From: Elusimicrobiota bacterium
Lineage (GTDB): Bacteria; Elusimicrobiota; Elusimicrobia; F11
Assembly: GCA_003140895.1 (NCBI GenBank)
Contig: PLLH01000044.1
Location: 33,464 to 66,392, forward strand
DNA: 32,929 nt
Reading direction: 5' to 3'
Below the pieces are notes generated by a model. That model had not been told where the DNA came from. It did not search any database and was given only the letters and a program-made list of their open reading frames with translations. The position numbers and the translations under genes were made by a program. Position 1 is the first letter of the stretch; each line of letters opens with the position of its first letter. Positions 17,640 through 26,664 of the stretch are shown piece after piece.

Positions 17640-19231
17640 TGGAGTCTCCTTAATGATGACTGTAATTGATCTTCAGCAATTGTTCCCTCTGCAACCAAAA
17701 TCCTTCCTAACAGGGCCTTTGTTTTACGCTGAATATTGAGAGCAAGAATCAATTCGTTGGGAGTAATGGCGGAACTTTCAATTAATAAGTCGCCGAGGCG
17801 CCGACGGAATGCAAGAAGTTGATTGACTGAAGGAAAATGATTCGTTGTTTTCGCCCAGGGAACAGGCACCTGTTTTAAATCGGAGCGGACGAACAGGGAG
17901 AGCGCCCGCAGAAACGCGTGGATGTTTATGATATTGAGATAAAAAGTGAGCGGAACGCTGAGGAGCGCGGGAGCCCAACCGTATATTCTCCACACGGCGA
18001 TGGCCCGCTCAAGGAGTCGATGGACCATCATGATGGTGACAAGGATAATCAAAGTCCGGTCGAGCGGCCTGAGCGCGGGAACAACCGCATGGCCAGTCCA
18101 CCAAAATGAGACCTGATAAAAAATCCAGTAAGCGAGGATCACGTAAGCGGCCATGAGAAGAAGATACCCCAGAGGACCTTTCCGGTCCCGCAGCAAACTA
18201 TACCGTGTCGCTTTGCCGCCGGACCAACCGGTGGCCTTCCATTCCTGAAGCGAGATTCCAAGAACCCAACGGCTCTTCTGCCGAATAGCGTTCGCGTACT
18301 TGTTTGGGAAAAGCGCCCGGGTGGCGATCCATTCCTTGGCCACGCGTTCGACCGGCGCGCCAAACAGGAAGAACCGGGGGCGGCTCGTCAGTCGCTTCAC
18401 CGATTGATGCACAAAAATCCCTTTGAGCCCGTGCCGATTGAGGAGAAGCGAAAAAGCATAATCTTCGGTGAGAGTTTCAGGACTGAACAAGGTCCCTTCC
18501 GATTTATCGAAAAGCTTATCGAAGGCAGCCCTTGAAAACGCGGTGCCAACCCCGGCGGAGGGAACGAATCCCCCCATCCATTCACGACAGATCATATCTT
18601 TGGTGTGATTCTCGGCGAACTCATCGGCATAGGTCCAAGGCGTAAACCACGAAAGCCGGGACCGAAGCGGGAAGACGGGAATTTGAACCATATCCTTGTG
18701 CGGCAACAGGTAGTTATAAAGCTTCAGGGAGAGAGGGTGGATGACGTCTTCGGCGTCGTGCATGATGAAAATGTCAAAGTGGACGCCACTCTTCCTTTCA
18801 TAGTCCAGGATGCCGGCATAAATGGCATTTAAGTTGTCCGCTTTTGTGGTCGGGCCGGAAACAACACCGGTGATCTCATGAATGCGGGAGTTTTTCTTGA
18901 GGCTGGGAGCGAGGGCTTGATCTGTCGCCAGATCATTTGGATAAACGCCAACGAACACATCGTAGTTGTCATAGTTGAGCGTGCTCATCGTGTTGGAAAG
19001 CATCTCCGCGAGAACATTGCTTTCCTGCCAGCAGGGGATCATGAGGGCGATCCGCTGCTCAGGGCAGGCGTTCAACTTTTCCAGCGTGAGCGGCGGCATG
19101 CGGCGGCGCATCATGAAGCGGTAACCCATTCTCAACCAATAATACGTGTCGAGGAGGAGGTCGTCCGTTCCATAAATAAGAATGGCGACCGTCGTGCATA
19201 AAAAGAAGGTATGAAATAATTCCATATTCAT
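17636..19231 (-). CDS. nfrB: NfrB-like inner-membrane GT2 glycosyltransferase with C-terminal MshEN domain
   Basis: GT2 motifs 'MIPCWQESNVL', 'HDAEDV', 'EDYAF', 'RQKSRWVLGI'; several TMs; C-terminus 'RRLGDLLIESSAITPNELILALNIQ...LLGRILVAEGTIAEDQLQSSLRRLQ'. Start ATG overlaps the nfrA stop. Confidence 0.82.
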   Translation of the reverse strand: MNMELFHTFFLCTTVAILIYGTDDLLLDTYYWLRMGYRFMMRRRMPPLTLEKLNACPEQRIALMIPCWQESNVLAEMLSNTMSTLNYDNYDVFVGVYPNDLATDQALAPSLKKNSRIHEITGVVSGPTTKADNLNAIYAGILDYERKSGVHFDIFIMHDAEDVIHPLSLKLYNYLLPHKDMVQIPVFPLRSRLSWFTPWTYADEFAENHTKDMICREWMGGFVPSAGVGTAFSRAAFDKLFDKSEGTLFSPETLTEDYAFSLLLNRHGLKGIFVHQSVKRLTSRPRFFLFGAPVERVAKEWIATRALFPNKYANAIRQKSRWVLGISLQEWKATGWSGGKATRYSLLRDRKGPLGYLLLMAAYVILAYWIFYQVSFWWTGHAVVPALRPLDRTLIILVTIMMVHRLLERAIAVWRIYGWAPALLSVPLTFYLNIINIHAFLRALSLFVRSDLKQVPVPWAKTTNHFPSVNQLLAFRRRLGDLLIESSAITPNELILALNIQRKTKALLGRILVAEGTIAEDQLQSSLRRLQ

Positions 19232-20415
19232 TAAAACCTCAAGTTCCCGACGAGTTCCCATCGTTGATCCGTGTAAGCGTTCCCGTGTGGATTGGGGATG
19301 CGGCTCGCGACGTTGAGATAAGAGCCGCGAACAACGGTGTAACGAAGAAAGAGTGGAAAGGCATGATCAGGAGTGAGCGCCGCTCCAACACCCCATTCGC
19401 CCACGTTATTGAAATAATCCTTGTTGGAGTCCATGGATCCGCCGAAATAGAAAAAGCCGTCCAAATCCGCCCGGCTTTTCTCAATGAGGCGCCGCCCCTC
19501 TCTCCACTGCAAATAACCGATCCAGTTGCGGTCGTAACGGGAATAAAAGCTGACATCCGAGTAGAGGGAAGCGGAACGTGTGAAGGGAAACCGCCAGCTT
19601 GGAGCGCAATTCGCGGGTGGAGTCCACCGGTCAAAATAGGAGAGACCGGAGCGGAAATCGTCCCGCCAATGATCCCGGTTCTGGTCGATCAAGTCATACG
19701 CGCGGCCCTGTTCCGCGGTGGCGGAAACGGGAATTTTCTTGAAAGGACGGTAACGAACGCCCGCGGCAAAAATGGCCGCGTTGTCGGACCAAATCGCCGG
19801 AATGTTGCCCCCGGTGCTTTTGCTGTCGTCGGTGTATCGCAGACTGCCGTAAATCTCCCATTCGCCGCGATTCGCGAGAGCCACGCCGGCGCGGGTTTGC
19901 GAATAAGTGATGAAATCATCGAAGCGCGAAAGATAAATAGGCGCGAGGTAAAGATCGGCGAAAGCGGGGCGAGGCAAGAATTGCCAGCGTTGAGGGGCCA
20001 GATCGGCCAGCGCCTGACAAGCCAGGGCGGTCGATGTTCCCGAAGATTCCTTGAGATCATCAAAACTCTTTCGCGCCAGCGCGCTTTTTCCCATGCGTTG
20101 ATAGGCATAGGCCAACTGAAGCCTTGCTTTTTCATTGCCCGGATCCGTCTTTAGCGCTGTTTTAAGATGGTCGACGGCTTGGCCATACTTTTTCTCATTT
20201 GTAAGAACGTAAGCCATTTCCATCTGGGCCGTGCCATTGGACGGATCCAAGGCGGTATAGGCCTCCAGCGCGCTCCGCGCCGCAGAAGGGTCCGTTGTCT
20301 TAAGGCGATAATATTCGTCCAAACCATTGGAAGCGGCTTGAAGGAGGGACGTTAGTCCGAAAAGAAAAGAAGCGATGAAAGCGACACTCTTTAATTGGTG
20401 AGAAAACTTGTTCAT
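19231..20415 (-). CDS. nfrA: NfrA-like outer-membrane protein: TPR plus beta-barrel
   Basis: Signal peptide; TPRs 'AQMEMAYVLTNEKKYGQAVDHLKTALKTDPGNEKARLQLAYAYQRMGK'; C-terminal barrel with NfrA_C-like 'YLAPIYLSRFDDFITYSQTRAGV...WEIYGSLRYTDDSKS', ending in F. Confidence 0.72.
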   Translation of the reverse strand: MNKFSHQLKSVAFIASFLFGLTSLLQAASNGLDEYYRLKTTDPSAARSALEAYTALDPSNGTAQMEMAYVLTNEKKYGQAVDHLKTALKTDPGNEKARLQLAYAYQRMGKSALARKSFDDLKESSGTSTALACQALADLAPQRWQFLPRPAFADLYLAPIYLSRFDDFITYSQTRAGVALANRGEWEIYGSLRYTDDSKSTGGNIPAIWSDNAAIFAAGVRYRPFKKIPVSATAEQGRAYDLIDQNRDHWRDDFRSGLSYFDRWTPPANCAPSWRFPFTRSASLYSDVSFYSRYDRNWIGYLQWREGRRLIEKSRADLDGFFYFGGSMDSNKDYFNNVGEWGVGAALTPDHAFPLFLRYTVVRGSYLNVASRIPNPHGNAYTDQRWELVGNLRF

Positions 20416-20421
20416 GTTAAA

Positions 20422-20451
20422 TGAGACACGCGGGTTCGGGCCGAGGTAACA
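20422..20451 (-). promoter_or_regulatory. ECF-type promoter (copy d) for the nfrA operon
   Basis: Minus strand TGTTACC-TCGGCCCGAACCCGCG-TGTCTCA; the -10 ends 6 nt before the nfrA ATG. Confidence 0.82.
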
Positions 20452-20467
20452 AACGAGGCCCTCTCAA

Positions 20468-21304
20468 CTAATTAATATCGAATTTGGCGCCGAGTCCCAC
20501 GCGGGTTTCTTCTCGTTCAAAAAATTGGCCGTAATATTCCGGACCTGTTGTGAACTCCAAAAAATACGAAATACCTCGCCCGTATTTAGGATCTGGCCCT
20601 GTTTTGATTCCGACCTGCGAGTTGAACATGGGTTTCCACCGTGTTCGTTCCCACCACTGAACATCATTGGCCCAGTAAACTTGCGCATGACTATTCCTGA
20701 AAACATTGGAAGTCATCTCGAACCCGGATTGAAAAGCGTGTTTTTTCTGTTCCGGCGGATGGACCAAGAGGTGATAGGTATATCCACCGTACAAGCGTAA
20801 TGTTGGGCCAACGTTGTAAGATAAAAGAGATCGCAAGCTGTTCCAGGAATTTTTATTGGCGATTTGACCGCTCGTCCGAATGTAGTCGTCCCCCAAGTGA
20901 GAACTGACGTGGTAGAGCATAAAGCGTCCGGACCATCGGCCCACACGCACGTCGAGTGGGATATTTCCATAGAAGTCGATGACTTGAAGGTCCTTATTAC
21001 TTGAGAAGTTAAAACGCGGGAATATTCCTCCCCCGATATTCACTTGCACGTACCCTAATGTGTTGGGCAGCGCCCAACGATAAATCCCGTAATAATGCCC
21101 GATCGCCACTTCCGCGGCCGTTACATCGTGCAAAGGGAATGCGACGCGCAGCGCAAAATGCAATTCCCGCGGGTCCGCTCGAAGAGGAGCGAAAAGCGCG
21201 TCCGGATCCGGAGCCAACCCTGTTGGGCGCGGGGGCCGAACCTCCGCCCAAACAGGAGCGGCGAGAACAGTGAAAAGCACATAAAAAAATGAAATCCTTT
21301 TCAT
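20468..21304 (-). CDS. DUF1207-like outer-membrane protein
   Basis: Signal peptide; 'ALFAPLRADPRELHFALRVAF...AEVAIGHYYGIYRW...VDFYGNIPLDVRVGRWSGRFMLYHVSSHLGDDYI' resembles the DUF1207 family. Confidence 0.75.
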   Translation of the reverse strand: MKRISFFYVLFTVLAAPVWAEVRPPRPTGLAPDPDALFAPLRADPRELHFALRVAFPLHDVTAAEVAIGHYYGIYRWALPNTLGYVQVNIGGGIFPRFNFSSNKDLQVIDFYGNIPLDVRVGRWSGRFMLYHVSSHLGDDYIRTSGQIANKNSWNSLRSLLSYNVGPTLRLYGGYTYHLLVHPPEQKKHAFQSGFEMTSNVFRNSHAQVYWANDVQWWERTRWKPMFNSQVGIKTGPDPKYGRGISYFLEFTTGPEYYGQFFEREETRVGLGAKFDIN

Positions 21305-21858
21305 CTCTGGTTAGAGGCAATAAAGCTTCTATTCGAATGGAAAGAACTGGTAATCGTCCGCTGCTCAAACGATGTCATGAGATGGATTAATCTCGCTGTG
21401 TGTTTTTTCTCCGAAGCCACTATGTTTTCCAGCATTCGATGCGTCGTGGGATCTTTTCCGTTAATGACACGAATCATCTCACGATAAAAATCGATGGCCA
21501 TTCGCTCCGCCACCCAATCCCCTTTGATCATCTCTCGAAAAGAACTCCCTTCAATATATTCCGAATGATTCTCCATGAGATGACCCACGGGGGTAAAATT
21601 CGGTTCCCCCTCTAGCTGGGTGATTCTTTCCGCAACAAGATCAACATGGACCTGCGCATCTTGAGCCAGTTTCTGGAATTCGGCCGCCAGGGAACCGGCG
21701 TGAACCTCCTTTGCCATGGATTCCTGCCTCTTGTACCGAAGGACGCAAACAATTTCTATCGCGAGAATCTCATTCAAGAGATTCAGAACCGTTTCGCGAT
21801 CGACATCGGTCCACCCCGCCACGGCGCCTTCATTCAAAACGAAACATCCGTTGACCAT
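21301..21858 (-). CDS. Ferritin-like/bacterioferritin-like four-helix protein
   Basis: 'LLNEILAIEIVCVLRYKRQESMAKEVHAGSLAAEFQKLAQDAQVHVDLVAERITQLEGEPNF...RMLENIVASEKKHTARL'. Start MVNGCF. Confidence 0.82.
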   Translation of the reverse strand: MVNGCFVLNEGAVAGWTDVDRETVLNLLNEILAIEIVCVLRYKRQESMAKEVHAGSLAAEFQKLAQDAQVHVDLVAERITQLEGEPNFTPVGHLMENHSEYIEGSSFREMIKGDWVAERMAIDFYREMIRVINGKDPTTHRMLENIVASEKKHTARLIHLMTSFEQRTITSSFHSNRSFIASNQR

Positions 21859-21859
21859 A

Positions 21860-22222
21860 TTATTCCCCAATGGACTCCTTGATATTCTTAAGGGTGGGTT
21901 CAATCCCACTCTTCAGGTGATTCCACGCCTCCTTTCCCTTACGCAAGAGGCCTGAAACAATTTGATCGTTGGCCGATTCATTCCGACTGAACGATTTGAT
22001 AAGAATCAAACTCACCAACGCCCCCACTCCAGCGGCGATCCCCATTGCCTTACCGGGGTTTTCACGGCAATAGTCTTGAATGTCTTTAATGGCTTGATGA
22101 GCGGAAGACGTTGCCTCTTTAGCGGCATCGGATATTTTTTCCGCGGTCTGCATATAATCCCCCTTTAAGTTGCTCTCGGCTTCCCCGCTCACGGCTCCAT
22201 TCATCTTCTTCAGGCTATCCAT
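21860..22222 (-). CDS. DUF883 (YqjD/ElaB-like) protein
   Basis: 'AEKISDAAKEATSSAHQAIKDIQDYCRENPGKAMGIAAGVGALVSLILIKSF'; start MDSLKK preceded by AAGGAG. Confidence 0.82.
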   Translation of the reverse strand: MDSLKKMNGAVSGEAESNLKGDYMQTAEKISDAAKEATSSAHQAIKDIQDYCRENPGKAMGIAAGVGALVSLILIKSFSRNESANDQIVSGLLRKGKEAWNHLKSGIEPTLKNIKESIGE

Positions 22223-22263
22223 AGGGTTCTCCTTTATTTTTTCATTTCGTTTCAACTATTGTT

Positions 22264-22293
22264 TTTGACACGCCAAACATCAGGCAGGTAACA
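22264..22293 (-). promoter_or_regulatory. ECF-type promoter (copy e)
   Basis: Minus strand TGTTACC-TGCCTGATGTTTGGCG-TGTCAAA, upstream of DUF883-ferritin-DUF1207. Confidence 0.82.
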
Positions 22294-22335
22294 GAAAGTA
22301 ATTTTTGAATGGGAAGGACTGAAGGGAAGGAATCG

Positions 22336-23916
22336 TTAATTGAGGTTTTCGATGCGGACGGCTTCAATGGGGGAATGGCTTATCGCCGGGCCCACGACAA
22401 CCCGGTCGCGGCCCGCGGCTTTCGCGCTATAGAGCGCGTTGTCGGCCACTTTTAAGAGATCATCCAACATGTCGCCATGTTCCGGGAACGCGGAAACGCC
22501 CATCGAAAAGCTAATGCGTGGCAGCGATTTGCCGTCATGTTGCACATCCAAGCGTTTAACTTCTTCCCGTAATTTTTCGGCGCGTTTCTGGCATTCGCCC
22601 AATGGAATCCCGGGCAGGATGATTAAAAACTCCTCTCCTCCGTATCGACACGGAATATCATTGCCGCGAAACTGCGTCTTCAGAAAGTTGCCCAACGCCT
22701 TCAGCACGGCATCCCCAGCCTCATGTCCGAAGGAATCATTGAGTTTCTTAAAGTGGTCGATATCCATCATTAAAATTCCCAACGGCTGTTGGTCGCGAAG
22801 GGCGCGCCTTAACTCTCGCTCCAACGCTTCCTTCATGTAACGCCGGTTATGCAAGCTCGTAACGGGATCATGAATGGACTGCTCGCGCAAAGCCTCTCGC
22901 AATTTTAAATTCGCCAAAGCCAGCCCGATGTAGTCAGCGATGGTTCCCGCTAACCCAAGTTTTGATTTCTCCAATAAGATCGAAGATTTCCCGGTGGCTC
23001 CAATATCCCCTTCAGCACAGCGAAGGTGTAAGACCCCTTGGATCTCACCGTAGGCGATCATGGGTGCGCACAAATAATTTGATACGGATGACCCCAGATG
23101 CTGGCAAATCAGCCTGGAGGCGACATCTTCTCCGTTGACCACATGCACGCGCCCCCGTCTTAACGCCACGCAATCGTTGAGCGCAAACTCTTGTTCTCCC
23201 GGAAGCGGTCCTCCCCAAGCAATGGCCACTTCCAAAACATTCCGCGAGGGCTCTAACGTGTACAAGACCCCTTGAGTGCCGGAAAACAATTGGGAACTGA
23301 AACGCCCCGCCACGCGGTAAGCCTCGTCGACAGAAACACAGGATTGAAGGGAATCCCCCATTTCGCTCAAGAGACCGATTTCCTGATTACGTTCAGCCAG
23401 TTCTTTTACCGTCTGCTTCAGCGATTCATTGGTTTGGGCCAGGGCCTTCTCCACGCATTTTCGATCGGTGATGTCGCGGATGTTGCATTGAATCACTCTC
23501 TGGCCATTCACGTCATAAACGTTGCTGACAAACTCGACTTCCTTTCGCTGTCCGTCTTTCGTTTTGAGCGGTAAATCTTCGTAACGAACATAGCCTTTTG
23601 TTTGCAATTCCTGATAAGCGATGATGGACCGTTCATGATCCTCAAACAGACCAATTTCCCAAAGTTTTTTCCCCAGCATCTCACGTTCGGAATACCCCAA
23701 CAACTCTCTTAAGAAGGGGTTAACCTCGGTGATCTGTCCTGTCACGGCGTCAAGAATCAAGATTCCGTCTTTCGCCGATTCAAAGAGTCGGCGAAAACGA
23801 ATTTCGGAGGCAGCCAGACTTTTTTCCGCGCGGCCGTGTTCGCTTGATTCGCCATTCAAAATTTTGACAGGGGTCGCCACGAGGAACTGGTTTGTTTGAT
23901 CCAATTGAGATTCCAT
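22336..23916 (-). CDS. PAS-GAF-GGDEF diguanylate cyclase
   Basis: PAS 'RFRRLFESAKDGILILDAVTGQITEVNPFLRELLGYSEREMLGKKLWEIG'; GAF-like middle; 'RGNDIPCRYGGEEFLIILPG' has an RxxD I-site five residues before GGEEF. Confidence 0.93.
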   Translation of the reverse strand: MESQLDQTNQFLVATPVKILNGESSEHGRAEKSLAASEIRFRRLFESAKDGILILDAVTGQITEVNPFLRELLGYSEREMLGKKLWEIGLFEDHERSIIAYQELQTKGYVRYEDLPLKTKDGQRKEVEFVSNVYDVNGQRVIQCNIRDITDRKCVEKALAQTNESLKQTVKELAERNQEIGLLSEMGDSLQSCVSVDEAYRVAGRFSSQLFSGTQGVLYTLEPSRNVLEVAIAWGGPLPGEQEFALNDCVALRRGRVHVVNGEDVASRLICQHLGSSVSNYLCAPMIAYGEIQGVLHLRCAEGDIGATGKSSILLEKSKLGLAGTIADYIGLALANLKLREALREQSIHDPVTSLHNRRYMKEALERELRRALRDQQPLGILMMDIDHFKKLNDSFGHEAGDAVLKALGNFLKTQFRGNDIPCRYGGEEFLIILPGIPLGECQKRAEKLREEVKRLDVQHDGKSLPRISFSMGVSAFPEHGDMLDDLLKVADNALYSAKAAGRDRVVVGPAISHSPIEAVRIENLN

Positions 23917-23922
23917 GATAGA

Positions 23923-23952
23923 TAGGACTCCGGAAGGGTCCCAGAGGTAACA
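23923..23952 (-). promoter_or_regulatory. ECF-type promoter (copy f) for the GGDEF gene
   Basis: Minus strand TGTTACC-TCTGGGACCCTTCCGG-AGTCCTA; the -10 ends 6 nt before the ATG. Confidence 0.7.
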
Positions 23953-23976
23953 GGAGATTAACGGCCGGCGGGGCTT

Positions 23977-24621
23977 TTAAGGATGGACTTTCTTTAATAC
24001 GAGAGCCGTGCCCACCACATTTCCATCCAGATCCTTGATGGTCGATTCTTTGCAGGCGCCCTTCTCAAACGAAAAAACGTCCTTGAGTGGCTTACCAAAG
24101 ACCTTGTCGAAGAGGTGCCCGGTCAGGCCTTCGGCCATTTTATTCATATAAATCACATGGCCCTGGGTGTCGATGGCCATCACCGCCTCGCTGAGATTTC
24201 CTAATATTTTACCGTGCCACGCTTCGACATTCTTCATCATCCGGTCCATATTGTTCCGGTAGAGAACCACTTCGATGGTCGTTTTCAAGCTTCGCTCGTC
24301 AAATGGTTTCAGGATATAACCCGATGGCAGGGTGCCTTTGGCACGGCCCACGGTGGTTTCATCGGCGTAAGCGGTCAAATAGATGACAGGAATATCAAAC
24401 TGGGTGACAACGTGTTCCGCGACGTCGATCCCGTCCATTGAACCTTGAATGTGAATATCCATGAGCACCAACTCGGGCTTGGTTGCTTCGATTTTTTGAA
24501 TGGCCTCATCTCCGCTCACGGCCATACCCACAACTTTATATCCCAATCGCTCCAGCATTCGTTTCAAATCATCCGCAACAATTCTTTCATCTTCAACGAT
24601 GAATATCTGCTCACTAGCCAT
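23977..24621 (-). CDS. Response regulator: receiver plus PAS-like domain
   Basis: 'IFIVEDERIVADDLKRMLERLGYKVVG...ELVLMDIHIQGSMDGIDVA...VIYLTAYAD...GYILKPF' then 'ILGNLSEAVMAIDTQGHVIYMNKMAEGLTG'. Confidence 0.9.
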   Translation of the reverse strand: MASEQIFIVEDERIVADDLKRMLERLGYKVVGMAVSGDEAIQKIEATKPELVLMDIHIQGSMDGIDVAEHVVTQFDIPVIYLTAYADETTVGRAKGTLPSGYILKPFDERSLKTTIEVVLYRNNMDRMMKNVEAWHGKILGNLSEAVMAIDTQGHVIYMNKMAEGLTGHLFDKVFGKPLKDVFSFEKGACKESTIKDLDGNVVGTALVLKKVHP

Positions 24622-24651
24622 TATTTTCCCCCTCCCCTATTTTTCGTTCAC

Positions 24652-26493
24652 TCATGATAGACGGTCTTTAAACGTCACGATGAATTTTATCCCGTGATTG
24701 CTTTCCAACTGGATTTGCCCTTCCAGTTGTTGGGTCAAAAGACGAACCAGTCGCAAACCCAGGGAATCCGCTTTGGTCCAATCAAAATTTTCCGGAAAAC
24801 CGACCCCCTGGTCGGCCACGCTCAGTTGAAAAAGTCCGTCCGGCAATTTTCGAAAACGAATATCAAGGGGACCGCTTGTTTTATCCGGATACGCGTATTT
24901 CGCGGCATTGGATATGAGCTCCGTGAGAAGGAGACCGCAAGGAAAGGCCACGTCCAAACTGAGCATCACATCATCAACCTCTACTTTGGGCGCGTTCTCC
25001 GACGATGTCAAACCAAAGGTGCGGAAAAGGTTGCGGACCAAACTGGCCACATAGGCAGAGAAATTAATCCGAGAAAGATCGGCTGATTTGTAGAGATACT
25101 CGTGAACCATGGCCATGGCTCGCACGCGCTCTTGGCTTTCCAAAAAAAGAGCGGCTGTCGCCTTGTCTTGAACCGTTTCCGATTGGAGACGGAGCAGACT
25201 CGAAATGATTTGGAGATTATTCTTAACGCGGTGATGAATTTCCTTGAGCAATACTTCTTTCTCTTGCAGTGACGCTCTCATTGACTCTTCGGCTTTTCTA
25301 CGTTCGGTGGCATCTCGAATGATAACCGACACGCCCATCATTTTTCCTCCCGCATCCATCAACTTGCTTAACGACGTTTCAGCCCAGAAAGGCTGCCCGT
25401 CTTTGCGGCCAGCCCATCCTTCAATTTTGAAGGTACCCGCAGACAGCACGAGGTCAAAAGCATGATCCAATTCAAGCCCCTGTTCTCGAGAGGGAAAAAG
25501 GTGAGACACCTGTTCTCCCAAAACTTCTGCCTCCTTATAACCCGTTATGAGCTCGGCACCCGGGTTCCAAACGAGGATCTCTCCTTTCGAATTCAAAAGA
25601 AACACCGCGTGATCTTTGAGGCCTTGGACAAGATGTGTGTAGTTCTGTTCACTTTCCTGGAGCGCTTTCTCAAGCTGAACGCCAATCACCGATGAGGCCC
25701 TGATAACCAAATAAAACGCGATCAACGACGACACCATGAACGTTAAAAAAGAAGCGAGAGGAGGAGATATGAAGGCCGGCATGCTCCACTTAACGCACAC
25801 GTAGATAAGGATGACAGAGATGGCCATGGGAAAAGATTTCCGTAAAAGAGCAGCGCGAACGGAAGGGCCCACAAAGGGTCGCATGGGAAAATAGTCTGGC
25901 CCCAAAGAACCAAGGATGGCCGACGCCAACAGAACCGTGCAAATAACAGCGAACAAATGCGGGATAGGTAGCTGACCATCACGCCAGGTGTGAATACCGT
26001 TCAAATAACAGATAAGTAAAAAAATAAAACTTACGACTAGGAAAAGAACCATTCCACCAAGAGCGTCCCCCAGCTTATGGCGCTTTGGGCTGGCAAACGG
26101 CATCACCGCGATCGACAGGCTCAAGCCAAATAACGCTGCATATGTGAACGGAGTACCAATAATAACGGTTGAGAAAAAATAATTTATCGATAGGAAAAAG
26201 AAAAAAAGTATTCCCGTGCAGAACACCACACTTTTTCTCAATCGTGACCCGAGTTGACTGTTGTAAAAGAGGAGAACGCTGGCCAATAAGGAAAAGCCGG
26301 AGGCGGCTTGGGGTGACATATTAACCCAGTGTTGTTGCATGAGTTGGAAGGAAAAAGAGGGAGAGATAATCCAGAGGGCAAGAACAAAAAAACCGATACT
26401 TAAGATTAAAATGTTTATGAGTCCGGCGAACCAATGATCGAAAAAGGATTCTTTTTTTGCCTTCTCAGGGATCACTTTGATTAATTCCGACAA
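24652..26493 (-). CDS. Membrane sensor histidine kinase, PAS plus HisKA_2 and HATPase
   Basis: About 7-8 hydrophobic segments; PAS 'FLLNSKGEILVWNPGAELITGYKEAEVLGEQ'; 'LLKEIHHRVKNNLQIISSLLRLQSE' is the HisKA_2 H-box. Confidence 0.93.
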   Translation of the reverse strand: MSELIKVIPEKAKKESFFDHWFAGLINILILSIGFFVLALWIISPSFSFQLMQQHWVNMSPQAASGFSLLASVLLFYNSQLGSRLRKSVVFCTGILFFFFLSINYFFSTVIIGTPFTYAALFGLSLSIAVMPFASPKRHKLGDALGGMVLFLVVSFIFLLICYLNGIHTWRDGQLPIPHLFAVICTVLLASAILGSLGPDYFPMRPFVGPSVRAALLRKSFPMAISVILIYVCVKWSMPAFISPPLASFLTFMVSSLIAFYLVIRASSVIGVQLEKALQESEQNYTHLVQGLKDHAVFLLNSKGEILVWNPGAELITGYKEAEVLGEQVSHLFPSREQGLELDHAFDLVLSAGTFKIEGWAGRKDGQPFWAETSLSKLMDAGGKMMGVSVIIRDATERRKAEESMRASLQEKEVLLKEIHHRVKNNLQIISSLLRLQSETVQDKATAALFLESQERVRAMAMVHEYLYKSADLSRINFSAYVASLVRNLFRTFGLTSSENAPKVEVDDVMLSLDVAFPCGLLLTELISNAAKYAYPDKTSGPLDIRFRKLPDGLFQLSVADQGVGFPENFDWTKADSLGLRLVRLLTQQLEGQIQLESNHGIKFIVTFKDRLS

Positions 26494-26505
26494 TGAAATG
26501 ACCCC

Positions 26506-26655
26506 TCAGATGGCTCGAAGAGCACGCAATGCCATGATGATGGATCCCAACAAAAAGACCCCCCCGCTAGACGCATATCCCCATCCTTGGCTGTAGGGCC
26601 AAATCGGCAGGAGGGCAACAATGACCATAATAAACATCACCGTTACTTGCTTCAT
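26506..26655 (-). CDS. DUF3309-like small hydrophobic protein
   Basis: Hand-translated 49-aa ORF missing from the track: MKQVTVMFIMVIVALLPIWPYSQGWGYASSGGVFLLGSIIMALRALRAI; 'LPIWPYSQGWGY..SGG' is the family pattern. Confidence 0.85.
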   Translation of the reverse strand: MKQVTVMFIMVIVALLPIWPYSQGWGYASSGGVFLLGSIIMALRALRAI

Positions 26656-26664
26656 GATGAATAG

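Noticed and set aside
19264-20154. Long plus-strand ORF of 296 aa
   Set aside because: Lies fully antisense to the nfrA-like gene, which has a signal peptide, TPRs and its own promoter; the antisense translation shows no recognisable domain.
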